From contig NZ_CP012670.1 in assembly GCF_004135735.1 (NCBI RefSeq), positions 7,022,501 through 7,086,500 of the forward strand: a stretch of 64,000 bases of DNA. The letters are read 5' to 3'. The notes below the pieces were generated by a model. The model worked only from the letters and a program-made list of their open reading frames with translations. It was not told the DNA's origin and searched no databases. A program made the position numbers and the translations under genes. This DNA comes from Sorangium cellulosum. Lineage in GTDB: Bacteria; Myxococcota_A; Polyangia; Polyangiales; Polyangiaceae. Position 1 is the stretch's first letter; the number at the start of each line of letters is the position of its first letter. Shown here in pieces: positions 53,910 to 64,000 of this stretch.

Positions 53910-55859
53910 TCAGAACTCGCACTGGTGCGTCGCCGCGTTGCAGTGCGAGCCCGGGGCCACGAAGGGGCACACGCTCCCGAAGAAGGCGTCGCACGGCAGG
54001 CCGCACGTGTACGTGGTGTGCGTGTAGCAGATCTGGCCGCCGCCGCAGTCGGCGTCGGAGGCGCAGCGGCAGTTGAAGTCGTCGGGGATGCCGTTGCCGT
54101 TCTCGTCGACGCCGTCGCAGCACTCGGTCACGTAGAAATCGCTCGCGCTGCAGTCGTCGTCGGCGCAGTCGACCGCGCCGTCGCAGTCGTTGTCGAGCCC
54201 GTCCGCGCACGCGACGATCCCGAACTCGGGGCCGGGCGCGGCGCCGTTCGCGCAGCGGAAGCAGGCGCCGACGGTGGCGCAGTCGCGATCGGCGCAGTCG
54301 ACGTGGTGGTCGCCGTCGTTGTCCAGCCCGTCGTCGCACACCTCGCGCGGGTTCGGGACGATCTCCACGTTGAGCGCGAAGGGCCCCTCGTTCGCGCCGC
54401 TCGCGGGATCGATCGTGTAGCCGTCGAGGAAGACGAAGTACGTGCCCGGGTAGAGGATGTCGAAGTCGAGCCGCGACGACCACGAGTCCCCGCCGCTGTC
54501 GTCGTCGCAGCCGATCTCCCGGCCGGCGTCGCAGATGCCGGTGCGCACGTAGAGCACCGTGTCGAAGCCCGACCCGATCGAGTCGAGGTGCACGCGCGAC
54601 GGGGCGGTGAGCACGAAGTAGAAGACCGCCTCGCCGGCGTCGCCGCCGCAGGCGCCGCGGGTCTCGCTCACGTGGCCGGTGGTGTCGCCCGTGTAGGTGC
54701 CGGTCGCGGGGATGCGCTTCGGCGACAGGCAGCTGGCCTGCTCGAGCACGCACCGCGGGTTGGTCGCGCAGTCCGGGTCCTGGCAGTCGACCAGGCCGTC
54801 GCGATCGTCGTCGAGGGTGTTGTTGCACTGCTCCGGCGTCGGCGCGCAGGCCGGCGCGAAGGCGCAGGAGACATCGGCGCAGTCGACGCGCCCGTCGCAG
54901 TTGTTGTCGACGCCGTCGTCGCAGATCTCCGGCACGCACACCGCGCACGCCGGCGCGGTGATGCACTCTGGATCGGCGCAGTCGACGCGCCCGTCGCAGT
55001 CGTTGTCGACGCCGTCCTGGCACCGCTCCGGCGAGCCGGGCGGGACGCACGCGCAGGGGAAGACGCCGCGGCAGTCCGGATCGGCGCAGTCGACCAGGAG
55101 ATCGCAGTCGTCGTCCTGGCGGTTGTCGCAGCGCTCCGCGCGGGCGCTGCAGCCGCACAGCGGGTCGGCCGCGCAGTCGACGTCGTCGCAGTCGAGGGCG
55201 CCGTCGCAGTCGTCATCGAAGCCGTTGCCGCACTTCCCGGCCTCGGAGGCAGAGCAACCGCAGGCCGAGGTCCCCGCGCACTCCTCGTCGAAGCAGTCGA
55301 CGACGGTGTCGCAGTCGTCGTCGACGCCGTTCTGGCAGATCTCGCCGGCGGGGCCCGGGGTACAGCCGCAGGTCTCCGCGGCGGCGCACGCGGGGTCGAA
55401 GCAGTCGGCGACGCCGTTGCAGTCGTTGTCCGCCGCGTCCGTGCAGATCTCCGGCGCGCCCGGCCGGACGGCCGGGTTGAGGTCGTTGCAGTCGTCCCCG
55501 CCGCAGGTCGTCGGGCCCGCGCCGTCCCGGTCGTCGTCGCGCGGCCCGTGGACGCAGCGCCCCTGCTCGCAGGCGTCGCTGGTGCACTCGTCGCCGTCGT
55601 CGCAGTCCGTCGGGCCGCCGCAGGCCTCCGCGCCGCCCGCGCCGGTCGGCCAGCTCGAGCTCGACCCCTCCGTGCTGGTCGAGCCGGCCGCGCCGCCGGC
55701 GCCGCCGCTGGAGGCGGGGAGCTCGAGGAGGCTCGTCCGGCCGCACGCTCCCAGCGATGCGCCGAGCGCCGCGAACGCCCCCATCGCGAAGAAAAATCGT
55801 CGAACCAACGGGGATCGCGGGGGCGCGCCCCCGCTCCCTGCTGAAGAGCCCGGCTTCAT
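53910..55859 (-). CDS. Cys-rich MopE-type metal-binding lipoprotein
   Basis: A 649-residue lipoprotein (lipobox SLGACG, Cys39) with about 12 repeats of the type CxDGxDNDCDGxxDCxDxDC (for example CQDGVDNDCDGRVDCADPEC). These are the putative metal-binding repeats (PF11617, MopE-like) common on myxobacterial surfaces. A pre-peptidase C-like beta domain (about 375-490; FYFVLTAPSRVHLDSIGSGFDTVLYVRTG) sits inside the repeats. The acidic/Cys pattern suggests Ca2+ or Cu binding, with disulfides outside the cell. Single gene; the target is unknown. Confidence 0.88.
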   Translation of the reverse strand: MKPGSSAGSGGAPPRSPLVRRFFFAMGAFAALGASLGACGRTSLLELPASSGGAGGAAGSTSTEGSSSSWPTGAGGAEACGGPTDCDDGDECTSDACEQGRCVHGPRDDDRDGAGPTTCGGDDCNDLNPAVRPGAPEICTDAADNDCNGVADCFDPACAAAETCGCTPGPAGEICQNGVDDDCDTVVDCFDEECAGTSACGCSASEAGKCGNGFDDDCDGALDCDDVDCAADPLCGCSARAERCDNRQDDDCDLLVDCADPDCRGVFPCACVPPGSPERCQDGVDNDCDGRVDCADPECITAPACAVCVPEICDDGVDNNCDGRVDCADVSCAFAPACAPTPEQCNNTLDDDRDGLVDCQDPDCATNPRCVLEQASCLSPKRIPATGTYTGDTTGHVSETRGACGGDAGEAVFYFVLTAPSRVHLDSIGSGFDTVLYVRTGICDAGREIGCDDDSGGDSWSSRLDFDILYPGTYFVFLDGYTIDPASGANEGPFALNVEIVPNPREVCDDGLDNDGDHHVDCADRDCATVGACFRCANGAAPGPEFGIVACADGLDNDCDGAVDCADDDCSASDFYVTECCDGVDENGNGIPDDFNCRCASDADCGGGQICYTHTTYTCGLPCDAFFGSVCPFVAPGSHCNAATHQCEF

Positions 55860-56140
55860 CGCTCACCCTCTCGCGCCGGCCGCGTGGGGCCACGCTGCAC
55901 GGCCCACTTTACACGCCCGGGTTTCCAGGGAAGCAAGTCTTGATCCCCGGGCGCCACCCTGGCTGTCGATACTTCCGGGGCCACGAGCTCCGGAAGCACC
56001 GCGGAAGGGCGTGCGAGGGCGGTGGCCAGGACGCGGCTGTCAGGCCCGGTACGTCGATCGGGCAGGATTGTGCCGCGGCCCTGGTGATTTGCCCGGCGGA
56101 CCTGGTTGCGGGTCGGCGCGTCAGCGTGTAACGAGGGCCG
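55860..56140. other. Region upstream of the MopE-type gene
   Basis: About 280 bp with lower GC and no supported gene. It presumably contains the promoter of the minus-strand lipoprotein; no clear -35/-10 pair was found. Similarly 56339-56569 shows no convincing gene. Confidence 0.5.
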
Positions 56141-56338
56141 GTGGCAGCGCAGCTCCAGATCGAGTACGAGCGGCCACCCCCTGGCCTCCAGCGCGGCCGG
56201 TTCGCTGCGCCGCCATGGGTCGTTCTGGTGGTTGGCGCCGCCGTGGTGCTCAGCGCGATCCTGCTGCTGAGCTTTCGGGCGCGGCGCGCCCTCCGCGCAC
56301 GGGCGCGCGGCGGGCCACACCCTTCGAGGCGCCGGTGA
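56141..56338 (+). CDS. Small single-pass membrane protein (tentative)
   Basis: A 65-residue reading from GTG 56141 with GAGGG (56133-56137) 3 nt upstream. It has one transmembrane helix (WVVLVVGAAVVLSAILLLSF) with a basic cytoplasmic tail (RARRALRARARGG). Third codon positions are mostly G/C, as in neighbouring genes. No family is recognised, and the evidence is statistical only. Confidence 0.4.
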   Translation: MAAQLQIEYERPPPGLQRGRFAAPPWVVLVVGAAVVLSAILLLSFRARRALRARARGGPHPSRRR

Positions 56339-56569
56339 CGAGGAGCACGCCCGAAGGTCGCTTCAGGGAGGGGTTCAACACCGGTGCGATCGCCGGTTGA
56401 CACCGAGCGGACCGGACCGGTAGGCACCATAGGGGACGCGCTCCCGGACGGCTGATGTAGAGTGCCGCCCGAGCGGGCGACGAGACCGCAACAACCTGGC
56501 CCGGAACACGGCCCTAGCGAGGCTGTTTTGGGTCCCGAAGATCGCCGCGCAACTGCGGCCCGTGGATAC

Positions 56570-57169
56570 ATGGCACCGATCGAACGTGGCGTTGAGCTTG
56601 TGCAGCGCGTGATCGCGCAATTGAAGAAGCGCCCTTCCAGCCAGACCGCCGTGGGGGCGAGCCAGGCGGCTCTCGACGCGCTCGAGTCGAAGCTCATGGT
56701 CGAGCTGCCGCCCACGCTGAGGACGTTCCTCGAGTTCGATTTCACGTTCGACAGCCTGGGCCCCCGGTTCAAGGGGCGGCATCGCTTCGGCCGGGACCCG
56801 TCGGCGCCTCGACCGAAGCTCACCTCGGTGCGCAAGCTGGCCGAGGCGAAGACCGACCTCGGCTGGACCGAGTCACGGCTGCGCGGCAAGCTCGTGCGGC
56901 TGCCCAACCTCTCCGGGCACCCGTGGAACGCGCTCTACCTCGGCGAGGCGCGGCGGGACGGCGAGCTCGTCATCCTCGGGCTCGACAACGAGGACACGAA
57001 CGTCCGGGTCTTCCCCCGCTACACGGCGTTCGACCTGTACCTCGTCGAGCAGTGCGGCCTCGCCCGGCTGTCCGAAGCGCAGCGGCTCGAGGATCTCGAG
57101 TCGCACATCGCGCTCAACCCGGAGCTCGGGAGCACCGAGGAGGACGACGAGGGCGACACGGAGTATTGA
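56570..57169 (+). CDS. SUKH (SMI1/KNR4-like) domain protein
   Basis: A 199-residue protein from ATG 56570. The start of the domain (ALESKLMVELPPTLRTFLEF) matches the SMI1/KNR4 consensus, with later LPNLSGHPWNALYLGEARRD and DGELVILGLDNED segments. The C-terminus is acidic (STEEDDEGDTEY). SUKH proteins are common immunity proteins against contact-dependent or polymorphic toxins, but here no toxin gene lies nearby, so it is an orphan. A longer reading from 56462 is possible but less likely. Confidence 0.7.
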   Translation: MAPIERGVELVQRVIAQLKKRPSSQTAVGASQAALDALESKLMVELPPTLRTFLEFDFTFDSLGPRFKGRHRFGRDPSAPRPKLTSVRKLAEAKTDLGWTESRLRGKLVRLPNLSGHPWNALYLGEARRDGELVILGLDNEDTNVRVFPRYTAFDLYLVEQCGLARLSEAQRLEDLESHIALNPELGSTEEDDEGDTEY

Positions 57170-57234
57170 TCGCATCGCAGCGCCGCGTTCGCGCCGGCGC
57201 CGCTCGGCTGCGGACGAGGCTCGTGACGAACGCG

Positions 57235-58260
57235 ATGGCTGCCGGTGCGGAGGTGCTCCACGTCCGGGTGGGCGAAGCCGACCCGCGCGACCGGCTCGAC
57301 AAGCTCGTCGTCCACCTCCTCGAGCGCGCCGGTCGCGCGACCTCACGCGCGGCGGTGCAGCGGTGGATCGCCGCGGGTCGGGTCCTCGTCGACGGGGAGC
57401 CCGCGCGCGCCTCGATCGCGGTGCGCGCGGGCGCCGACCTCGAGATCCGGCCGGAGGAGCCGCCGCCGTCCGGCGCGGCCGCCGAGCCCGAGGTGGCCGT
57501 CCCTGTGGTGTACGAGGACGAGCACCTGCTCGTGATCGACAAGCCCGCAGGGCTCGTCGTGCACCCGGCCCGCGGGCACGCGTCGGGTACGCTGGTCAAC
57601 GGGCTGCTCGCGCTGCCCGGGTTCGCCCGCGCGCCCGCCGATCCGCGCGATCCGGCGGGCCACCTCCGCCCCGGGATCGTGCACCGGCTCGATCGAGGCA
57701 CGAGCGGCCTGCTCGTCGTGGCCAAGGACGAGCCCACGCGCGAGGCGCTGAAGGAGCGGTTCGCGCGGCACGCCATCGAGCGCGAGTACGTGGCGATCGT
57801 GGGCGGCGAGGCGCGCGAGGCCACCTACGACACGCTCCACGGCCGCCACCCGACCGACAGGCTCCGCTTCACGTCGTGGATCCGCGACGGAGCCGGCGCC
57901 CACGGCGCGCGCGCGCCGCGCCGCGCCGTGACGCACGTCCGCGTGGTCGAGCGGCTCGGCGGCGCGGCCACCGTCGTCGCGTGCTCGCTCGAGACGGGCC
58001 GCACCCACCAGATCCGGGTGCACCTCGCCGAGCGCGGCGGCACGCCGATCCTCGGAGATCCCCTCTACGGCAGGCCGCCGAAGAGGCCCGAGCTGCGCGC
58101 GATCGCCGAGGAGCTGGGGCGGCAGGCCCTCCACGCGCGCGTGCTCGGGTTCATCCATCCCGTGACGCGCGCGCCGGTGCGGTGGGAGAGCCCGCTGCCA
58201 GCGGACATGCTCGACGCGCTCGATCGGCTGCGGAGGCTCGCTACCAGATCTTCGATTTGA
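57235..58260 (+). CDS. rluD: Ribosomal large subunit pseudouridine synthase RluD family
   Basis: About 341 residues. An N-terminal S4 RNA-binding domain (DRLDKLVVHLLERAG, WIAAGRVLVDGE) precedes the RluA-type catalytic domain with IDKPAGLVVHPARGH, the catalytic Asp in PGIVHRLDRGTSGLLVVAK and ETGRTHQIRVHLAERG. It isomerises uridine to pseudouridine in 23S rRNA. ATG 57235 is used; GTG 57223 with GAGG close by is an alternative. The last 20 nt overlap the convergent small gene at 58241. Confidence 0.93.
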   Translation: MAAGAEVLHVRVGEADPRDRLDKLVVHLLERAGRATSRAAVQRWIAAGRVLVDGEPARASIAVRAGADLEIRPEEPPPSGAAAEPEVAVPVVYEDEHLLVIDKPAGLVVHPARGHASGTLVNGLLALPGFARAPADPRDPAGHLRPGIVHRLDRGTSGLLVVAKDEPTREALKERFARHAIEREYVAIVGGEAREATYDTLHGRHPTDRLRFTSWIRDGAGAHGARAPRRAVTHVRVVERLGGAATVVACSLETGRTHQIRVHLAERGGTPILGDPLYGRPPKRPELRAIAEELGRQALHARVLGFIHPVTRAPVRWESPLPADMLDALDRLRRLATRSSI

Positions 58261-58504
58261 TGTGGCCCTTGGACTTGATCAGGATGTCCACGAGGGCGCG
58301 GTCGTAGAAGTTCTTCTGGTAGAGATCCGGCGAGACGCGGCTCTTGTAGAGGGCGCGTCCCTCCTCGATCTCCTCGGTGAGGACGTTGAAGAGGTCATCC
58401 TGCTGGATGCCCTGCACGATCTTCTCCTCGTTGTAGAGCGAGAGATCGCTTGCGATGGCGCGCGCGAGGCGTCGCGCAGCCTCTTCCGTTTCAATCAAGG
58501 GCAT
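58241..58504 (-). CDS. Small conserved-looking protein overlapping rluD end
   Basis: An 87-residue protein with a strong Shine-Dalgarno sequence (GGAGGAGAG) before ATG 58504 and a non-biased composition (Lys, Tyr, Asn, Ile rich: SLYNEEKIVQGIQQDDLFNV, YQKNFYDRALVDILIKSKG). This contrasts with the Arg/Ala-rich antisense shadows, so it is a real gene. Helical, soluble. Function unknown. Confidence 0.75.
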   Translation of the reverse strand: MPLIETEEAARRLARAIASDLSLYNEEKIVQGIQQDDLFNVLTEEIEEGRALYKSRVSPDLYQKNFYDRALVDILIKSKGHIKSKIW

Positions 58505-58589
58505 CGGTCTCTCCTCCAGGGTTCGCCAGCCGGGGGCACGCGCTCCCGAGCCGAGGGGCGCCTAGGATGCAGCAGCGCGGGCGGCGCTG

Positions 58590-60179
58590 TCAAAGTCGCT
58601 CACGCTCCGACGCGGAGGGCGACGCGGAAACCGCGCTGCCGGCGGCGCCGTCGCCGCCGGCGCCGGCGCCCTCCATGGCGCGCGGCACGCCGGCGCGATG
58701 CCGCGCCGGGTCCTGCCGCGCCGCGGCGAGGGCGGCGAGCCCCGTGAGCAGCGGGAAGGCGACGAGCGCGTAACGACCCGCGCCGAAGAACACGGCGTGG
58801 GTGAGCGCGGTCGCGGCGAGGACGGCGAGCGCGGCGCCCGCGAGCACGGGCGCCCGGAGGAGCGCGCGCCCCTCGAGCAGCGCGAGGCCGAGGAGCGCGA
58901 GGTATCCCACCCAGGCATGCACGTGCAGCGCGGCGACGACGCCCACGGCGAACAGCGCGAGCCGCGCGAGGGCGAGCCCGCGATGCGCGAGCGAGAGCTC
59001 GCGGGCGCGGCCCCCGAGCGCGCCAGGCGCCGGCGCCGAGCGGCGCAAGGCCCACACGAGGGCGAGGAGGAGGACGGCGCGCTCGAAGGCGGTCTCGACC
59101 GCGCCGAGCGCGACCTTGGCGGCCTCGCTGAAGGCCGCCGGGTTCGAGGCGTGCAGGTACCACCCGGCCGCGCCGCAGTAGTCGAACGTCGCCGCGAGCT
59201 TCCGGGGCATGAGCCCGAGCCAGGTGCCGGGGTGCTCCACGATGAACCGGCGCGCCTCGCGGCCGAAGCAGGCGTCCTTGCCGGCCTCGTCGAAGACGTC
59301 GCGGCAGGCCTCGGGCACCTGGATCGGCGACCAGGCGCCGGTGGAGGCCGGGTCCGCGCCGATGAGGAGGTTCCAGCCCCCGTTCACGCTGACCAGCGCG
59401 CACCGGTCCATCCGCGCGCAGTTGCGCGCGGTCCACGGCGCGCAGACGAGGAGCGCCGCGATCACGGTCAGCAGGATCGGCGCCGCGCGGCGCGCGGCCC
59501 GCGCCGCGCCGACCCGCGGGGCCGGCGCTCCGCTGGATCGCGGGGGGTCGCCGGGCGCAGGACCCAGGAGGGCGAGGCCGGCGAACACGGGCGCCAGCAC
59601 GAGCGTCTGCGGGCGGACCAGGGTGGCCATGCCCACGAGCAGGCCGAGGACGACGAACGGGGCGAGCGCGGGGCGGCGCTCGCGCGCCCACGCGGACGCC
59701 CACGCCGCGCAGGCGACGAGCGAGCCGGTGACCCCCTCGGTCATGAGCGCCGGGGTGTACGCGACGAGCCCGGGATGGAGCGCGACCAGCGCGCCCGCGA
59801 GCGCCGCCACGGCGCGCGATCGCGGCGCGGCGCGGGCCGCCAGGCGGTGGACGGCGAGCGCCCCGAGCGCGCCGAGCACGGCGTTCAGCAGCATCGCGCC
59901 CGCGGGGTGCGTGCCGACCAGCGCGTACAGCGCGCCGATCGCGCCTGGATAGCCGACCGGATAGTGCGCGGCGTACGTGACGACGCCGTCGGGCCACAGC
60001 CAGGTGTAGCCGAGCCCCGCCGCGATCCGCTCGGCGATGCGCTGGTAGTAGGTGGCGTCGGCGGTGGGCGGGAACCGCCCGGCCGCCCAGGCGACGACCG
60101 CGACCCGCGCCGCGAGGGCGAGGGCGAAGATCGCGACCCCGTCGCGCCGACGCGGGGCGGCGGGCGCGTCGCCGCTCAT
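58590..60179 (-). CDS. Membrane glycosyltransferase, ArnT/PMT-like (GT-C fold)
   Basis: A 529-residue polytopic protein (about 11 hydrophobic segments). The first loop has TADATYYQRIAERIAAGLGY, the position of the metal/sugar-phosphate-binding acidic residue of GT-C enzymes, followed by YPVGYPGAIGALYALVG and HPGLVAYTPALMTEG. It probably transfers a sugar from a polyprenyl phosphate to a lipid or protein outside the inner membrane. ATG 60179 overlaps the maf stop by 4 nt, although the functional link is unclear. The C-terminal 45 residues are Ala/Gly/Glu-rich. Confidence 0.85.
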   Translation of the reverse strand: MSGDAPAAPRRRDGVAIFALALAARVAVVAWAAGRFPPTADATYYQRIAERIAAGLGYTWLWPDGVVTYAAHYPVGYPGAIGALYALVGTHPAGAMLLNAVLGALGALAVHRLAARAAPRSRAVAALAGALVALHPGLVAYTPALMTEGVTGSLVACAAWASAWARERRPALAPFVVLGLLVGMATLVRPQTLVLAPVFAGLALLGPAPGDPPRSSGAPAPRVGAARAARRAAPILLTVIAALLVCAPWTARNCARMDRCALVSVNGGWNLLIGADPASTGAWSPIQVPEACRDVFDEAGKDACFGREARRFIVEHPGTWLGLMPRKLAATFDYCGAAGWYLHASNPAAFSEAAKVALGAVETAFERAVLLLALVWALRRSAPAPGALGGRARELSLAHRGLALARLALFAVGVVAALHVHAWVGYLALLGLALLEGRALLRAPVLAGAALAVLAATALTHAVFFGAGRYALVAFPLLTGLAALAAARQDPARHRAGVPRAMEGAGAGGDGAAGSAVSASPSASERERL

Positions 60180-60835
60180 GACGGGCGCGCGGGCGACAGC
60201 GGGAAGCGCGCGAGCAGGCCTGTGGCCCGCAGCGCGGCGATCACCTCGCACGCGGGCAGGCCGACGACGTTGGAGTACGAGCCGTCGATGCGCGCGACCG
60301 CGAACGCGCCGACGCCCTGGATCGCGTAGGCGCCGGCCTTGTCGAGGCCCTCGCCGGTCGCCGCGTAGGACGCCACCTCGTCGTCGCCGAGCGCGCGGAA
60401 GCGCACCCGCGTCATGACGGTCTCGGCGTGGAGCGCCTCGTCGCGGCCCGGGACGGCGGCCGCGGCGAGCTCGATCCGGCCGCCGCCGGCGATCGCGAAC
60501 CGGGTCCAGACCTGATGCTCGCGGCCAGAGAGGGCGCGGAGCATGGCGCGGGCGTCCGCCTCGTCCCGCGGCTTGCCGAGGGGGGTTTCGTCCAGGATCA
60601 CCGCGGTGTCCGCGACGAGGACCGCGCCGGCCCCGGCGGCTTGCTGCAGGCGGCGCGCGGCCGCGAGCTTCGCCAGCGTGATGCGCTCCAGGTAGGCCGC
60701 CGCGCTCTCGCCGGGGCGGCCCGACTCGTCGACCTCGGCCGCCGCGACGCGGAGAGGCAGGCCGAGCGTGGTCAGGATCTCCCGCCGGCGCGGCGAGCCG
60801 GAGCCGAGCAGGAGCGGATGCGATTCGTCGATCAT
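60176..60835 (-). CDS. maf: Maf-family nucleoside triphosphate pyrophosphatase
   Basis: A 219-residue Maf protein: LLLGSGSPRRREIL at the N-terminus, AAAYLERITLAKLAAA, VADTAVILDETPLGKP and GLDKAGAYAIQGVGAFAVARIDGSYSNVVGLP at the end. It hydrolyses non-canonical or modified NTPs (dTTP/UTP or m7GTP subfamilies). ATG 60835 starts the conserved GS-PRR block. The gene order maf then glycosyltransferase, with translational coupling, is unusual. Confidence 0.93.
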   Translation of the reverse strand: MIDESHPLLLGSGSPRRREILTTLGLPLRVAAAEVDESGRPGESAAAYLERITLAKLAAARRLQQAAGAGAVLVADTAVILDETPLGKPRDEADARAMLRALSGREHQVWTRFAIAGGGRIELAAAAVPGRDEALHAETVMTRVRFRALGDDEVASYAATGEGLDKAGAYAIQGVGAFAVARIDGSYSNVVGLPACEVIAALRATGLLARFPLSPARPS

Positions 60836-60964
60836 GGGCGTGCGAGCGCGGGGGGCGCCGGCCCCAGCCGCGCATCGTCCTAGCACGGCTCGAGAGGGAC
60901 CGCGGGGCACAGCGCGCCCCGGCGCCTCGAGCGCCCTCCGGATCGCGCCGGGACGATTGCTGTT

Positions 60965-60992
60965 TTGACTCTCACCCCGGCAGTAGTAGAGG
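60965..60992 (+). promoter_or_regulatory. Candidate promoter of the OmpA/PCC pair
   Basis: TTGACT (60965-60970), a 16-nt spacer, and TAGAGG (60987-60992), 11 nt before ATG 61003. If correct, the leader would be very short. It resembles the candidate at 524-553. Confidence 0.35.
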
Positions 60993-61002
60993 GTCGGGCG
61001 CG

Positions 61003-63020
<2,018 letters not shown>

Positions 63021-63024
<4 letters not shown>

Positions 63025-63926
63025 TTGTCCTCGAGGCACGCCGTGCCCGTCATTTGATCGTCCGCCTCGATCGAGGCGAAGAGTTTCCTGCCGCGCTGGT
63101 GCGCGCCCTCGACGAGGCGGAGGCGCGCGCCGGCTGGGTCGAGGGGACCGGCTCGCTCGAGCGCGCCGAGATCGCGCTGTTCGACCAGGCCTCCCGCACC
63201 TACGCGAAGACGCGCGTCCTCGACGGCCCGTGCGACGTGGTGGCGCTCTCGGGGAGCATCGCGCTCCAGCAGGGCGAGACCTCGCCCCGCCTGTCGGCGA
63301 CGCTCGCCCGCGAGTCCGGCGTCGGCCTCCAGCTCGCCGCCGGCGAGCTCGTGTGGGCGCGCGTCTACGGGCTCGAGCTCCGCGTCACCGTGTTCGACGA
63401 CGTGCCGCTCGTGCGGGCCCCTGACGATCGCACGGGCCTCATGCAGCTCGCGGCCCAGTCCTCCACGACCCCGGCAATCGTGAGCGAGCCGCCCCGCTCC
63501 GTGCCTCCGGCGCCGGTCGCAGAGCCGCCCCGCACCGTGCCCCCGTCCTCCGGCGCAGAGCCGGTCCGCACCGCGCCCTCGACCTCCGGCATCGAGCCGC
63601 CCCGCACCGCGCCCTCGATCTCCGGCGCAGAGCCGGTCCGCACCGCGCCCCCGGCCTCCACCCTGGAGCCCGCCGCCTTGCCCCTGCCCCAGCGCCCGGT
63701 CCGCCGTCGCCAGGAAGAGGAGATCTATCCGGAAGTGGGTGACAACGTGACCCACTTCCACTTCGGCGAGTGCATCGTGATCAGCTCCGACGGCGAGCGG
63801 ATCCGCCTCCGCCAGGAGCGCGACGGCCGCGTGCGCGAGGTCTCGCTGACGATGCTCCGCATCGAGACGCCCACCGTGGACGCGGCGACGGGCAAGAGGC
63901 ACTTCCGCCTCGCGCGAAAGAACTGA
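63021..63926 (+). CDS. PCC-domain (DUF296) protein with Pro-rich linker and SH3-like C-terminal domain
   Basis: A 301-residue protein from ATG 63021. Residues about 5-135 form the PCC/DUF296 domain (RHLIVRLDRGEEFPAALVRAL, GWVEGTGSLERAEIALFDQ, GSIALQQGE), a plant AT-hook-linked fold of unknown ligand. A Pro/Ser/Thr linker with repeated SGAEPVRTAP (about 160-220) follows. The C-terminal domain (about 235-300; GDNVTHFHFGECIVISSDGE, VREVSLTMLRI) has the Tudor/SH3-like beta pattern seen in myxobacterial nucleic-acid binders. DNA or RNA binding is inferred. The combination is unusual. Confidence 0.8.
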
Positions 63927-63935
63927 ACGGGCCTC

Positions 63936-63964
63936 GCGCCGCCTCGAGGGGGCCGAGGCGGCGC
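63936..63964. terminator. Bidirectional hairpin between convergent genes
   Basis: An 11-bp perfect stem GCGCCGCCTCG / CGAGGCGGCGC with a 7-nt loop, 9 nt after the PCC gene stop and 14 nt before the stop of the next minus-strand gene. Confidence 0.8.
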
Positions 63965-63978
63965 GGAGACGCGGCCGC

Positions 63979-64000
63979 TCAGAAGACGCGCTGGGCGACG
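63979..64000 (-). CDS. C-terminal end of a gene entering from the right edge
   Basis: The last 22 bases read on the minus strand give ...VAQRVF and a TGA stop at 63981-63979. The terminal Phe recalls outer-membrane proteins, but the piece is too short for any assignment; the terminator hairpin beside it supports a real gene end. Confidence 0.35.

Noticed and set aside
53308..55158. 616-codon minus-strand frame running through the MopE gene into sixA
   Set aside because: The upstream part is an out-of-frame reading of the Cys-rich repeats; only the C-terminal 167 codons match SixA.

Overview
The window is about 70% G+C with extreme GC3, long open frames on both strands, and many Cys/Asp-repeat and TSP3-repeat surface lipoproteins, MoxR/VWA operons, degenerate kinase domains and OmpA-like proteins. 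This points to a large-genome myxobacterium (Myxococcota, Polyangiales; Sorangium- or Polyangium-like). The assignment is inferred from gene style, not from a marker comparison. No rRNA, tRNA, CRISPR array, insertion sequence or prophage was seen, so it reads as chromosomal sequence.

Layout. 1-7.9 kb: a truncated aldo/keto-reductase-like gene, then a probable iron-acquisition locus (delta-60 repeat lipoprotein, imelysin lipoprotein, HTTM membrane protein) convergent with a FecA-like TonB receptor; both units share a near-identical 20-bp element upstream. 8.3-13.8 kb: a five-gene molybdenum hydroxylase (xanthine dehydrogenase type) operon with its maturation genes. 14-17.5 kb: a HEAT-plus-methyltransferase gene convergent with, and overlapping, a frameshifted membrane pseudokinase. 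17.7-21.4 kb: CNNM/CorC transporter, gshA, and a homocysteine methyltransferase-like protein without zinc ligands. 21.6-30.3 kb: a five-gene operon (DUF4175-like coiled coil, MoxR, DUF58, BatA-like VWA, double-VWA protein).

30.6-38 kb: a response regulator with acidic repeats and a histone-H1-like tail (frameshifted), two linked unknown genes, CIRCE-controlled groES-groEL, an acetyltransferase, a SPOUT methyltransferase and a C2-PDZ lipoprotein. 38-43 kb: asnS, then a three-gene set in which a class II amidotransferase and a patatin have both lost their catalytic residues, ended by a 127-nt inverted repeat. 43-49.4 kb: an ACP / double ketosynthase / lipoprotein / ketosynthase operon with a divergent crotonase. 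49.6-58.5 kb: ECF sigma factor, QEGLA (MATCAP-like) metallopeptidase, second MoxR, SixA phosphatase, MopE-type lipoprotein, SUKH protein, RluD. 58.6-64 kb: a glycosyltransferase-maf pair, then a TSP3-OmpA protein translationally coupled to a PCC-domain (DUF296) fusion.

Strongest candidates for something undescribed: the compact ACP-KS-lipoprotein-KS operon, in which each KS protein carries a second KS half lacking its cysteine; the pseudo-amidotransferase / lipoprotein / pseudo-patatin cassette; and the regulator with a frame-switchable basic or acidic tail. Several independent pseudoenzymes occur across the window.
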